64,000 nucleotides of DNA from Diogma glabrata (GCA_963693315.1 OY856186.1:134422428-134486427), one strand, 5' to 3'; counted from the first letter of the stretch, positions 23,110 through 35,339 are shown. The notes: generated by a model from the letters alone, not told the origin. Translations and numbers: made by a program.

Positions 23110-25200
23110 TAAAATAGCACTTTTTTTATCAATCACTAAAAAACTGTACATCGCAGAATTCTAAAAAATGTTGCAATGTTTCTTAAATTAAGTGTTCTTT
23201 CAAATGACATCCCAGTCGTTTGGTTCCAAAAAAGTTTTTTTACCCTCCCCACACCCATCCCCTAAACACACAGAAATATAATTATTTGAGAGTTCGCTAT
23301 AATTTTCGTTCAAAATATAGCAAACTTCCTGTCTCTATGAATTTTTTCAATTTTTTCTGTCTATCAGTGTCGAAACGTAGAGACGGTTGGACGGTCTGGA
23401 ATTTACACATTTTTTAGAATAACTCCAAAACTGTGCTCCGCAAAATTCTAAAAAAAGTGCAATGTTTCTGAAATTTGGTGCTCTTTCAAATGATACCCCA
23501 CTCGCTTGGGTCAAAAAAAGTTTTTTTTACCCTCCTTACACCCATCCCCTAAACACACTGAAATATAATTATTTGTGAGTTTGCTATAATTTTCATTCAA
23601 AATATAGCAAACTTTCTGTCTCTATGAATTTTTTCAATTTTTTCTGTCAATCTGTGTCGAAACGTAGTGGGGAGGAAAGGTCTGGAATTTGCACATTTTT
23701 TAGAATAACTCCAAAACTGTGTACCGCAAAATTCTAAAAAAAATTGCAATATTTTGGAAATTTAGTGCTCTTTCAAATGATACCCCCCTCGCTTGGGTCA
23801 AAAAAAGTTTTTTTTTACCCTCCTTACACCCATCCCCTAAACACACAGAAATATAATTATTTGTGAGTTTGCTATAATTTTCATTCAAAATATAGCAAAC
23901 TTTCTGTCTCTATGAATTTTTTCAATTTTTTCTGTCAATCTGTGTCGAAACGTAGTGGGGAGGAACGGTCTGGAATTTGCACATTTTTTAGAATAACTCC
24001 AAAACTGTGTACCGCAAAATTCTAAAAAAAATTGCAAAGTTTTTGAAATTCGGTATTCTTTCAAATGATACCCCACTCGCTTGGGTCAAAAAAAGTTTTT
24101 CTTTACCCCCCTTACACCCATCCCCTAAACACACTGAAATATAATTATTTGTGAGTTCGCTATAATTTTCGTTCAAAATATAGCAAAATTCCTGTCCCTA
24201 TGAATTTTTTCAATTTTTTCTGTCTATCAGTGTCGAAACGCAGGGGGGGGGGAGGGGGGGGGGGAACGGTCTGGAATTTGCACATTTCTTAGAATAACTC
24301 AAAAACTGTGTAACGGAAAATTTAAAAAAAAATTGCAATGTTTTGGAAATTCACTGCTCTTTCAAATGATACCCCACTAGCTTGGGTCAAAAAAAGATTT
24401 TTTTAACCTCCCCACACCCATCCCCTAAACACACTGAAATATAATTATTTGAGAGTTCGCTATAATTTTCGTTCATAATATAGCAAATTTCCTGTCTATG
24501 AATTTTTTCAATTTTTTCTGTCTATCAGTGTCGAAACGTAGGGGGGGGGGAACGGTCTGGAATTTGCACATTTTTTAGAATAACTCAAAAACTGTGTACC
24601 GCAAAATTCTAAAAAAAATTGCAAAGTTTTTGAAATTCGGTATTCCGAATACTGTCTCCGTGAATTCCTGTCTCCTGTCTCTGTGAATTTTTTCAAATTT
24701 TTCTGTTAATTAGGCTCGAAATGCAAGGGGGGGACCAACTTTTTGTGTCACTTTATTGATAATAATCCAAAAACTAGGCATTGCAAAATTCTAAAAAAAA
24801 TGGCAATATTTCTAAAATCAAGTGCTCTTTCAAATGGGGTTCCCACAATTCATGTGGAGTGTCACATGACCTGGTGTTAAATGATGTTTTTACCCCTTAA
24901 CATTCCCACCCCTTTAATAAATATAGTTATGAGTATCTGCCACTTTTCTATATTTTTCATTAAAAACCTACTCAATTTTCTATCATTCCAAATATATTTC
25001 AAGATTTTCGATGAAGTAGGGTCGGAGTTATTCGGGGCAATAAAACATCCCGAAAGCGTCATTTTTCAAAATTATACAAAAACTGGTGAGGTGTAAAATT
25101 CCAAAACATATTTTTAAATAATGCTGAAATGAAGCCCTTTCATATGATACCCTACTCGTCTCGATAAAAAAATGTATGTTTTCAAAGGCTTTACATCGTA
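23110..25200 (+). repeat. ~290-bp tandem array, about eight units
   Basis: The landmark ACTGTG.ACCGCAAAATTCT recurs near 23142, 23429, 23716, 24004, 24304 and 24590, spaced 286-300 bp, with two diverged units near 24772 and 25080. Each unit also has TCAAATGATACCCC, CTTACACCCATCCCCTAAAC and TCGAAACGTAG. Inner units are most alike and outer ones most diverged, as expected for unequal exchange. A G run interrupted by one A (24242-24263) is striking in this AT-rich setting. Confidence 0.8.
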
Positions 25201-25877
25201 CCTCCTTAAAACAAACGAACACAACTTTATTTATTTTTTAACCCACCATCTTGTGTGGATAAGTTAGTTTTATAAGCACCTCAAATTTTAAGTTCATCGG
25301 ATTAATGGTTCACGAGATAATCGAAATAATGTGAAAAACACGTTGTACTCTCACCAATAGTGTTCCGTATAAAAAACGGAACCCTAAAAAGTCCTTTAAA
25401 ACTCATTTGTTTGTGTATGAAACAGTTTTGATTGATTTCTGAAAAATTCTAATTGAGTGACTTATGAGGTTTTTGAAATAACCGATTCAAATCCAGACTT
25501 ATATACTACTCTAAAACCAGTCAAATCACTTCATTCGTTGACATATTTGCATATATTTTACCGATTTCTTCAAATAACCTACATTGTTTGTTTGTTTTTG
25601 AAATTAATGAGGACGCATATTTTTCTTAATAAGTAAAACACTTTCAACCTGTAGCTTTGATATTATTGTTCATAATTCTTTTCTTCAATACAAAGGTTCC
25701 AATGCAAAAACATATGTATAACATATATAACATAACATATATAACATATGTATAAACCAAATGAAATATGCATTACACATGTATATATACCAAACCAAGA
25801 ACATGTTTGTTGTAAATTAGAAATATGTGGTGCAACGTAATGTGTTGGATGCATATAATTGTATCATGTTTGCATAT

Positions 25878-26544
25878 TGTTACGTTTTTCTAACCTTACT
25901 TCCAATTGGCCTTATTCTCAATTCGATAAACGCAATTCCCAAATCTCTTCCGAGTTCGATCACTGATTAGTATGCACAAACACCAGGTTTTATTAAGTAT
26001 TTAACTCCTTAATTGTTCCACAACAAGAGGAAACAATACAGCAAACAATATTCCTAACTAGAATATTCTTCCAACAGCTTCCGAAACTCCACAACGGTTT
26101 ATTGTAGAAATTTCCAGTAACACAACGTTCAAAATAATACACAAAATATTTCTACTCAATAAAACTTAAAACTTTATTCACAAAAACTAATTTAAAGATC
26201 ACTTTTATAATTTAAACTTCACTATCGCAGTTTTAAAATAAAACTAATTCAGTCTTGCAAGACATCTCTCCTTTTTTACGATTCTACATAATCTCGATCA
26301 TTCGAGGTCACCTTTTAGAAACCTTGAGAAAATAGTAGAATATTCGATTATTTTACGTTACGTTGATATGATTCATAAAATCTTTTAATTTTATTCATTG
26401 TCGACCCAAGTTCTAAGAAGTACAACAACAACACTATTCATTTCATTAATTTGTTGTAGTATTTTGTTGATTTAATTTTCCAGGAAGTGACCGTAATCGT
26501 CTAGATTTTTCTGTAATCGTCTAAATTTTTCTGTAATCGTAACA
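25878..26544. mobile_element. Solo LTR of a Ty3/gypsy-like element
   Basis: The segment starts TGTTACG and ends CGTAACA, a standard LTR pair of ends with inverted TGTTACG termini. It is flanked by ATAT on each side (25874-25877 and 26545-26548), a 4-bp target duplication. No internal element is present, so this looks like a solo LTR left by recombination. Near the right end CTGTAATCGTCTA-like motifs repeat three times. Confidence 0.75.
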
Positions 26545-26799
26545 ATATAATAAATATATAAATGTATATAGTTTTCATCTAAATGAATTTGTTTGTCACA
26601 TTATACTTTAATTTTCCATTTGAATGGTAATTCTGTTTTGCGGCAAAAAAATCGATCAAAGATAACTGAGTGAAAGTTGAATAAAAAGCCAAGTATAAAA
26701 TATAATATACATTTAGGCAAACCATTAGGAAAATTAAAATTATTAGTTAAAAAAAATTAAATTAAAGTTTAAAATTTCGGCTCCGAGGTGCATTAGTAC

Positions 26800-27547
26800 T
26801 AGGGTTTCTCATCCCGGGATCCCGTTTTCCCCGGGATTCCGGGGGTAAATTTACATCCCGTTTTCCCGGGATTTTAGCCCGGGATCCCGGGTATCCCGCT
26901 AATTTTTATTAACATTTTTTTGTACTTTTTCCAAAGATATTAAAAGTTTTCTCACTCGAAAATCGAGTAGTTTTTAATTCTTTTCCCTCTGTAGTAATTA
27001 ATTTCGTTCAAAATTAGGAAAATGTTTTTTTTGACACATATGGATCATGGTTTATTTGTATGGTTTATTTAACACATATAAACACAACAAATTAAAACCA
27101 ATAGGTAGATTTTTATGAGAAATCTACCTAAAACTTGCGCTTCATTTCTCTTAATTTATGTTTAATGGTTCTCTTGGACGGATGGTTCAATGGATGGTTC
27201 AATGGACGTTTCGTCACGACAATTCGGACAAAATTGAGTGATGGTGCCATTGGCAACCTAGTTTTTTGAAAAATTGTTTAAAAATTAGTATTATGAATTT
27301 ATTTTTGTTTTGTTTTTATGTATTCTTTTTTATTTAATTTTTGAAGTTTTTCTAATTAAAAATAATGGAAATTTAAAAATCAATAGCGCATTTTTTGTGC
27401 TGTTTTAATTTTACACAGTTTTCTACCACCCAATAAGAAAAATCTAGCTTTTTAACGTTTCCCGGGATTTCCCGGGATCCCGGGAATTTAATATTTTTTG
27501 TCCCGGCTTCCCGGGATTTGAATTTCTACGGGAAATGAGAAACCCGA
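26800..27547. mobile_element. hAT-type non-autonomous element, CCCGGG-rich ends
   Basis: Ends are imperfect inverted repeats (TAGGGTTTCTCAT; the right end reversed reads TCGGGTTTCTCAT). An exact 8-bp duplication ATTAGTAC flanks it (26792-26799 and 27548-27555), diagnostic of hAT. Both subterminal zones contain repeated CCCGGGAT/CCCGGG motifs within an otherwise AT-rich interior. No transposase. Confidence 0.85.
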
Positions 27548-27689
27548 ATTAGTACCTGTTAATGGCCTTCTCCTAGTAAAATTTCAGACTCCTGTGTGCT
27601 ACAAATTTCGCTGGAGAGCGCACGCAGCCAGACAAACACTTTGTTTTATTATTATAGAAGATAATCAAAACATATCATATAAGAATTTG

Positions 27690-27792
27690 CGTCTATCAAC
27701 ACCTTGTTGTTATGGGACCTTGTTTTTAAAAGGTTTTTATGTATTGTTGTGACACACATTGTAATTTCTACTACCAAACACATTTTATATTA
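27690..27792 (+). repeat. CR1-like LINE 3' end fragment
   Basis: Second plus-strand copy of the block at 5690-5812 (TCAACACCTTGTTGTTATGG, TTGTGACACACATTGTAATT). It lies just outside the proposed Helitron 5' end. Confidence 0.6.
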
Positions 27793-28525
27793 AGTTTCGC
27801 ATTCACACATCGTAATATCAGAAATTTAATACAAAAAATACCAAAGAAATACAATTTTCAATATGTAATCATAGATGAAAAATTCAACTTAAGTAAATAT
27901 GAAAAATGATGAAGTTTCAATTTAGAAATTATCTGAACATCAAAATTAAAATATGTTTCGTCATCGCCGCTTTGGCTAAGTTGTGTAAGACACACGGAAT
28001 TTGAACAATGTGTCTCTGATGAATGTAGTTCAAATTCTGACACGAAACACAACAAAATTTTTTCTAAAGGAATTTTAGAGAAAATGAAAAGTTATTTCGA
28101 ATTGCAAAATTCAAGTGATTTCCAATATGTACTTAAGCTTAATTGTTCTCAAAAACCAATCTGAAATTAAAATTCCCCTAATGTTGTCTATATTTCCTAA
28201 CCAAAAATATAACAACATATTGACTTTACGTCAGATATTAAGTTTCGCATTGATTGGCAACAATCAATAATGACTTTACACTCGTGACTTAGGATGTTGA
28301 TTAGAATGTTGACTTAGATGTTAACGAAATATTCTCTCATCCTATGAATTCACACATCGTAATATCTAGAAATTTAATACAAAAAAAACCAAAGAAATAG
28401 TAAAGTTAGTTAATCTATAAATAATAAAAATTGAATTGCGAGATACTACAACAAGAAATTTTATTTACAATTAGTAATTGTTTCAGATTATACTTTCATT
28501 TTTCAATTTCATAAAATTTATGCTC
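27793..28525. repeat. Non-coding, with a ~55-bp direct repeat
   Basis: TTCACACATCGTAATATC followed by GAAATTTAATACAAAAAA and CCAAAGAAATA occurs at 27802-27850 and 28350-28400. A shorter ATATTAAGTTTCGCATT also occurs twice (27788, 28234). The 65-codon minus-strand frame at 27858-28055 has no recognisable motif and is not called. Text around 28000-28050 resembles 51885-51915 inside the Helitron, so this may be another decayed Helitron copy. Confidence 0.45.
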
Positions 28526-29201
28526 AACAAAAAAAAAGTCAGATAAGTGCGAATAAAATTCGCTCGTCAAGGGTTCCGTGAATGTAAAAGAACAGAATAT
28601 CAAAAATAATTGACGGAAACTTGTGTTGTAATGTCTTTATATTGCCAGACCATAGACACATAACAAAACAAATATTTAATCGTACATGTCAATAGAAAAT
28701 TACAATCACATAAATACATTGATCAAAAATCACACCGAATTTGTTGCTTCAGGGTAACTTAAGAATGATTCAATTACATCAGCTTGTAAATGATTTAAAT
28801 TTGATTTTTTTATCGGTCAATCAAGGCTACATACTATAAATATTTTTTTTACCATAACACAAAAACTGTACATTGCAAAATTCTAAATAAAATTGTGATG
28901 TTGCTTAAATTAAGTGTTCCTTCATATGACACACCACTCATTTGGGTCAAAAATATTTTTTTTTACTCTAGAAACACATAGAAATATAATTATTTGAGAC
29001 TTCATTATGATTTTTCTTCAAAATTTACCAAACTTCCTGTCTCTGTGAGTTTTTACAAATTTTTCTATCAATCAGTGTCGAAACGTAGGAGGGACGGTCT
29101 GAAAGTTGCACTTTTTTGACAATAACTCTACAACTGTGCACCGCAAAATTCTAAAAAAAAATTGCAATGATTTCTAAATTAGGTGTTCTTTCAAATGACA
29201 C
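28526..29201 (+). repeat. GGGTTCCGT-family repeat, right end cut
   Basis: It starts AAAAGTCAGATAAGTGCG and TCAAGGGTTCCGTGAATG, as in the copy at 22636, and contains two internal array units (landmarks near 28866 and 29130). It stops abruptly at 29201, where unrelated sequence begins. Confidence 0.65.
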
Positions 29202-29735
29202 CCACGTTAACTCGTATGTCAATAGCAGAGACTGGAGTACACGGGGTTATCACACCCGTAGATAAAAAATAAAAAAAATTTTCAAAACAATATAAACTGA
29301 TCCCTCCATGCGGCAAATATGGTTGATAAATTGGATAAAACAATATATGGGTGATCACCCGTACATAAGCAATCGATTAAATTAAGTCTTCAAGTGAAAC
29401 TCGACCATAAAATAGAGTGAATTGAGATTAATACAGGTGAGAGACACTTGTGCTTGTGCACAGCTTGCATTCCTATATGGAACACATAAGGCTAAGACCA
29501 ACACAAAAACTATATAAAAACCTTCCTGTATTTGAATGCAACACTGTGTTAAAATTTCAAAAGAATCGACAAAGTACTTTCAGAGATTACCTATTTTGAA
29601 CAAACGAATATTTTTATTTATGTAGATGTTCCAATTTAAGAGAAATCAAAGAATTGATCATAGAAACATTCACAAAAACTGATATCAGATTTTTGATTTA
29701 AAAAATGAAGCAAAACTAATAACTATGGAAGAAAG
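29202..29735. other. No gene seen
   Basis: It begins with the ~38-bp block also found inverted at 5219-5256. No other supported feature. Confidence 0.35.
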
Positions 29736-29737
29736 TA

Positions 29738-30600
29738 TATTAAGTTGATATTGAAAGAAGTTCACAATAATCCTATACTGGAGGACATCAGGGTTTTGAT
29801 AGAATATTATCCAGAATTTCAATGAACAACCAGTGGAAAGGTATGAAAAACCAAATAAAAGAGTTTATTAAAAATTGTGCAATCTGCCAGAAAAACAAAC
29901 ATTTGCAACAGACAAAAGATCCTATGCAAATCACTGCTACAGCAAGAAAACCAATGGAACAAATTGCATTTAACAATTTTGGTCCATTGCTAGAAACAGA
30001 GAATGGTAAATGCATGTTGACTTTTCCGGATGATTTGATAAGATTTGCTAACGCGCTCCCCATACCGAACCAGGAAGCACAAACTATTGCAAAACAGTTT
30101 GTATACTCTGTGATTGTTAAATTTGGTATGATAGACAGCATGTAGGTTTTGTCGGATCAGGGTGCAAAATTTGAGAGCAATTTAATGTCTAACGTCTGTA
30201 AATTAATAAAAATTAAAAAACAAGAACATCAGCTTAGCATCCACAGTCTAATTGGACAGATCCCATGAACGATAAAAGAATATTTGAGATGTGTAGTAAA
30301 TAGTAATTGTAAGGATTGGGATGATTACTTCGATTTTTTATATGTTTACAATGAATACTACAAAAACAGCAACAAACTACATGCCGTTTGAATTAATTTA
30401 TGACTTCCAGGGGATCATACCTAACAGCTAACTCTTTGATATATAAACCAATGTTCGTTACCATTCTGACAACTATCTGTATGAATTAAAGTTTAAGCTG
30501 CAAAAATCTGGATGCTGTTGGTGGGCCCTTTCATGACAAAAGGCAAGAAGAAGCTACCCAAATCAGGCAATAATTTAGGGCGCTATCATCAATTTTGGTA
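29738..30600 (+). pseudogene. Ty3/gypsy integrase remnant
   Basis: In a living element this enzyme inserts retrotransposon DNA into the genome. The N-terminal HHCC zinc finger is readable: the His-containing segments EVHNNPI and GGHQGFDRI (different frames), then CAICQKNK. The core starts near FNNFGP, where the first catalytic Asp appears replaced by Asn. The second Asp is kept in LSDQGAKFES after a stop at 30143. Around 30230-30300, HPQSN is recognisable but the Glu position is not, and further stops and frameshifts follow. The longest intact frame is 29822-30145 (107 codons). No LTRs or reverse transcriptase are adjacent. This is an old inactive fragment. Confidence 0.75.
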
Positions 30601-30639
30601 AGTGGGAATTTCACAGTCGTATACGTTGCACTTTAAACA

Positions 30640-31010
30640 CTAAAAATTATAAACAAATGATGAAGCACGTGTTTTTTACCATTTAAACTTTCTTAACGAC
30701 GGCGAAATTTCATTTATTATCAAGAACAATAAAATTAACAATAAAATTAATTACAAGAGAAATAAAATTAAAGTTTTGAATTGGCCAGTTCGTTCTCCTG
30801 GCCTTAATATTATCGAAAATTGCTGGAGCCAATTATCTTGCAAAATTTACATGAACAGAAAATAAAATAACTCATTAACGGAATTAGAAGCTGCAATAAC
30901 GGAAGCTGTTGATGCGCTAAAACCAAATTACATTAAAATGACTCGCTTCCAAATCGAATGCTTTATGTTATTGCTAACAAAAGGGGCAGTACACATTATT
31001 AACATTTAAT
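30640..31010 (+). pseudogene. Tc1-type transposase C-terminal remnant
   Basis: In its family this enzyme cuts and pastes a DNA transposon. The signature WPVRSPGLNIIENCW (about 30783-30827) matches the highly conserved Tc1 block; the usual Asp in SPD is Gly here, while the Glu that ends the catalytic triad is present. Downstream, LTELEAAITEAVDALKP fits the C-terminal helix and is followed by a stop near 31009. Upstream homology fades before the catalytic DN motif, and there is an in-frame stop after KIYMNRK. Two copies of GTATCTATTTCAATGTC lie downstream (31084 and 31256) and may mark element ends. Inactive. Confidence 0.65.
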
Positions 31011-31269
31011 AATTGATTATTAAAATATCAATTTACTTGATTAAGAAACAAAGAAGAATTAATTTTTAGAACGATGAAAACTGTATCTATTTCAATGTCA
31101 CACCCCAAAATTAGAATTTTTATGTTTAATCGGATTATATATTGTATATGAATCGAAATTAAATTTATTGGATATATTAACGCAACTTTAAATTTAAAAA
31201 TATATGAGGCAATCAGTATATGATAACCACGTAAAAGAAATGGAAAAAAAGACGGTGTATCTATTTCAA

Positions 31270-33065
31270 TGTCGCGGAGTGTTTAAAAATTTATATTAGA
31301 GTGATCGTTAAAAATTAAATTTCCACATTCTATATTTTTCACCAGGGTCTCGATGTTATTTCACCCGGGACTAGTAGTGGGAGGCAATCAACTATAACAT
31401 AGTATTTTGGTCAAATCGCATGAGGTGCCAACGTATAGGGTATATTTTTAAATGTTATTGGAACTTGGTACTTAATTAATGGTTGTGTGTTATTAACGTA
31501 TTATTTGTTATTATTTGTTTTTACTTTTCCGATGTTATCGTTTAGAAGAAACAAATCCGTTACTATAGTACAAAAAAACTGAATTATGCGAGGGTTATGG
31601 GCCAGTACCGTGACAGATAGCAGAAATCCTACCGACATAGGTATACTCGCACTTGACGAACTTTTTATTGTAATTTAAATTATCTGTATAATATTGTATA
31701 ATTTATTATAGAAATTAAATATTCAAAGACAATTAGAAACATGAACACAATTTTGTAAGGCCTACAAACGATCGATAAATATACACGATAAATTCACAAA
31801 CAAAATCTTTTTGCCTTTGCTCAAATGTTATATCTTATTCTAAATAACAACCCGTCAATCATATTAAATAAATACGAAACAGATGATTTACACATAATTT
31901 TATAACCTTTATGTTATAAAAACAACCACTGTTAATAAATTTTCAATTTAATGGTAGTATTATATTTTGATATACAATCAAAATAAGCAACGCATTCATC
32001 CCATGTGTTCAATACATAACACTTATTTTTTTATAATATTGCCTCCATTTAAATATATGTATTATTACCACTTCGTAATATCTTATTTTATTGTAGTGTT
32101 TTATCAGACGCGGTAAATTTTATAAACATGCTGCCTACTGAAATGATAATAGCAAAACGTATAGATATACAAAAGAACAACCATAAACAACAAACAGTAA
32201 GTTCTACTAACAATACCTCCTACCAATGATTATGATAATATTTTTGATAGCTCACGTAAATTTATATTACTTCGTATAATAAATTAATAATATCAAAATA
32301 AATAAAAACACAACAAAAAAGTAGTTTCAAAAGAAATCTGAAAATTATACAGTATTGAATTATCTCCTCAAAAACGAGCTATTCTTTTTGATAATTTTAA
32401 TTTTTAGGAGATGAATAGTAGATTCTTGTATGAGTTGTAGTGGGAGGTCTGGTAGACCGTGAAGGTCTTCCAGCTGGTCTCGCACGCAAACACTATCTTC
32501 ACCCTGCGCTAGCTCCAGCGGGCGTGAATTCTCCGACCGACCTCATTCACAAGAAATTTAGAATAATAAACAAAAATCATGCTAAGGCACGCATGAAGCA
32601 TCACCCAGTTTTTCCAGAAGAGAGAACTGCTATGCCATAACTCTTCCTATCTCAACTACGTTAATAAATCATTTTTAATTCTGATCACTTATCAAAATAG
32701 ACAACCCATCCACAGAAGAAGATTAAATTTATCATAAGAATATAAACATTAATACCCATATCGATGTCTTCTTAAGTGTTGTCTTCTTAAGTGTTGTATA
32801 ACTCCCCCATCCAGAACGGCGACTTCCAAATAACTTGAGTTAACTAAGCAATGTCATGCGTTGATATTTGCCTTCAAAATAAGCAGCGCTGCCTCCTCAA
32901 ATACTATCAACGAATCTTCTTGATCCATATAAGATAAATAATAACCAACAATTTACCTCAAACTATTTTTCTTTATTTCATTTATTTAATAAAATTTTGT
33001 TAAGCTTAGCACTGTAACTATCATATTAATAATAATATTGTTGACTTCTTATCAGTCATATTTTC
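31270..33065. other. No gene seen
   Basis: AT-rich DNA. A less AT-rich patch at 32440-32640 has a 66-codon frame without recognisable motif; I see no splice signals or homology that would support it. Confidence 0.35.
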
Positions 33066-34330
33066 TTTTTATCTTCCCGATATGGGAAGTTATTGTTTTT
33101 GGGTCGATTTTCGGATACGGATTTTTTATGATATCTTGACGTTTCATGACCTCCTGAAGCTGTTTAGACTATTTTTAGCTGGCAGTATGTATGTGTGTGT
33201 GTGTGTGTGTGTATGTAAGTATGTATTGCTGTATGTAGACAAATTTTTGCTCAACGCTTTCTCAACAACAGATAAGTCGATTTTAACGAAAATAGTAGCA
33301 ATTGATGTATCTTGGCGTAACTTAGAGCCCAGTCCTTTTCTAACGAAATTAAATCATTTGTTTTTAGTGCTTTCTAAAAAACTGAAAATCAACTCTTGCA
33401 AATATCATGAGATTAAATAATGCTATCAAGGTCATGAAACTTTCATATTGTTTGTCATTATGTCAGCCATTTATAATGAGATTTGTATAAACAATTGCTA
33501 TCTTACTTTTAAGTTTTTTAAGAAAATGTGAAAAAACTACGTATTATTTTTGCTACGCAAACGCATGATACATATCTGGATGAAACTTTGATATGTAAAT
33601 GAGCTGCAAACGCATCCGGATTTACTTGAATATCGAAGATCCGAGTTATTTTCTAAATTTGACAAAAAGGTCAGAGGTTCGTGAGTGGATCGCTTGGTCA
33701 ACTGTTTATTAACTTCTCGATATGGGAAGTGATTGATTTTGGGTCGATTGTCAAAATAGGAATTTTTGAACGTTTCAAGACCTCCTCAAGCTGTTTAGGC
33801 CCTTTTAGCTAGCACATACTGCTAAGTCTGTATATGTGCGTGTGTATCGTCATATGTTGATAAAAATTAGTCCAACGCTTTTTTAACAACGGATGATCCG
33901 ATTTTAACAGCAATAGTCACAATCGATGTATCTTGGTACGTAACTTACAGCCCAGTCCTTTTCTAACGAAATTGGTTCATTAGTGTTCTAGTGGTTTCCG
34001 AAAAACTGAAAATTAGCTCTTGCAAATATTACGAGAATAATTAACGGTTTCAAGACCATTTACCTGCCATTGTGTTTGTCATCATGTCAACAATTTATAA
34101 TGACATTTGTATAAACAATTGCTATCTTACTTTTTGAATTTTTAAAAAAATTTTAAAAATAAGTGTTATTTTCGTTACGCAAACGCATGAGATCTTGATA
34201 AAACTTTTGAATTAAAATTAGTTGCAAACGCATTCGGGGTTTATTTGAATATAGAAAATATGACTTTTATTTAAAATTTGGTAAAGGAGTCGGGGACGAT
34301 GTCTGTGGATCGTTGAACAACTGTTTTTTT
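33066..34330 (+). repeat. Diverged ~640-bp direct repeats
   Basis: Unit 1 (33066-33710) and unit 2 (33711-34330) share CGATATGGGAAGT, TTTTGGGTCGATT, GACCTCCT.AAGCTGTTTAG, AGCCCAGTCCTTTTCTAACG and TAAACAATTGCTATCTTAC. A very diverged third start lies near 34597. Unit 1 holds a (GT)n microsatellite at 33188-33212, and the 112-codon frame across it is not a gene. Confidence 0.7.
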
Positions 34331-34596
34331 AAACTTCAAAAACACTCTGTCCTGACATTCAATTTTGTTGAAGCTTAGAGCATAAGGTTTTTATAATGTT
34401 TATAGTGATTTGAACTTCCGGTTTGGCACTTGCGGCTATATAGCCTTATCTTATTCTTTTAAATATATCACAACAACAGCCATTGACGAATCTTTGGTAA
34501 AATGTTTCAGTTAACATAGGAGAAATATAGAACAAATTTGCTTTTGAGGTGTCTTGTATATAGTGGTCGGTGTTCATCAAACAAATGCTGATCTTT

Positions 34597-35121
34597 TATC
34601 TTACCGATAGGTTAGGTTGTTGACTGTTGTGTTGCAGATCATTTTTGATATTAACGTTATAATGATATCCCAACCTTTCAATACCTTCTGAATCGGTCTA
34701 GACAACTTATTTTAGTTTGCGGTCTGAGTGCTACTATGTTATTAAATTTAAATATGATTACACACACACATATTTAAATTCTATTTCAATTATTACAATT
34801 GATGTGTCGTTTAATAAGTAAATCTTAATTTTGCGTATTTTAGGCTTTAAAAACCCTAATTAAGAATTTAAAAACCCTAAGTGAATATTACTTTTTGTTG
34901 ACATTTTTTTCAAATTTGATTTAATATTTGACTTGTAATTTTTTTATTTGTATTTATGTTCTATAAAACATATTTTTGGACAATGCAGTTAAATTATATT
35001 GTATAATTTTTTTTATGTTTGGTATTTCAGTATACCTTTTTCGGTAACTGTTTTGTTTTTAATCTTACGGGAAGTTGTTGGCGTGGCTCCTACGGTCACA
35101 CAGCGGGATAGGGCCGCTAGT
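34597..35121 (+). repeat. Decayed repeat ending CTAG
   Basis: It begins with a weak third copy of the preceding unit and ends with a GC-rich stretch, GGGATAGGGCCGCTAG at 35121, before T. A CTAG|T end would fit a Helitron 3' terminus, but I see no convincing hairpin. Confidence 0.25.
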
Positions 35122-35339
35122 TCTTTTTTTTAAAACTCAATTTAAATTAAAAAAAACGATTTAAATTAAAAACCAACAAAACTGTTTACTGACAAAATCG
35201 ATTTACACTTAATTTCCAAAGAAAAGCTTTTGTTTAATTTTACTAATACTTAACTAATTGGTTAATTTTAAATTTTAATTTTACCACAACATTTCACGAC
35301 CAAACACTTCATTTATCATCACTTAAATCATCTCACTGG

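Larger units (their letters stand above)
22636..25395 (+). repeat. GGGTTCCGT-family repeat, longest copy
   Basis: The left end has AAAAAGTCGGACAAGTGCG and then CAAGGGTTCCGTG. The right end has AATAGTGTTCCGTATAAAAA, then CGGAACCCTAAAAAGT. Copies at 18466-19226 (inverted) and 28526-29201 share these ends. The inner 23.1-25.2 kb is a tandem array. Short minus-strand frames repeat with the array (several begin MNENYS) and are not counted as genes. Superfamily unknown. Confidence 0.65.
20680..27661 (-). mobile_element. Probable Helitron, enlarged by nested insertions
   Basis: On the minus strand the proposed 5' end is A|TCTTCTATAATAATAAAA at 27661 and the 3' end is a hairpin (GGCGTA/TACGCC, 20692-20709), eight bases, then CTAG|T at 20680. 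TC start, CTRR end, 3' hairpin and insertion between A and T are Helitron hallmarks. A second copy with the same 3' end lies at 51567-52616, and both share internal sequence (around 26590-26670 here, 52315-52380 there). About 2.2 kb is Helitron; the rest is later insertions. No Rep/helicase coding is visible. The pairing of these two ends as one element is an inference. Confidence 0.45.

Noticed and set aside
23700..24696. Repeated ~62-codon minus-strand frames beginning MNENYS or similar
   Set aside because: They track the ~290-bp array and change frame between units; no recognisable domain.
29788..30141. 117-codon minus-strand frame opposite the integrase remnant
   Set aside because: It is the shadow of the plus-strand integrase, whose zinc-finger and core motifs are clear.
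32440..32640. 66-codon frame in a GC-richer patch
   Set aside because: No motif, no splice signals and no repeat partner visible.
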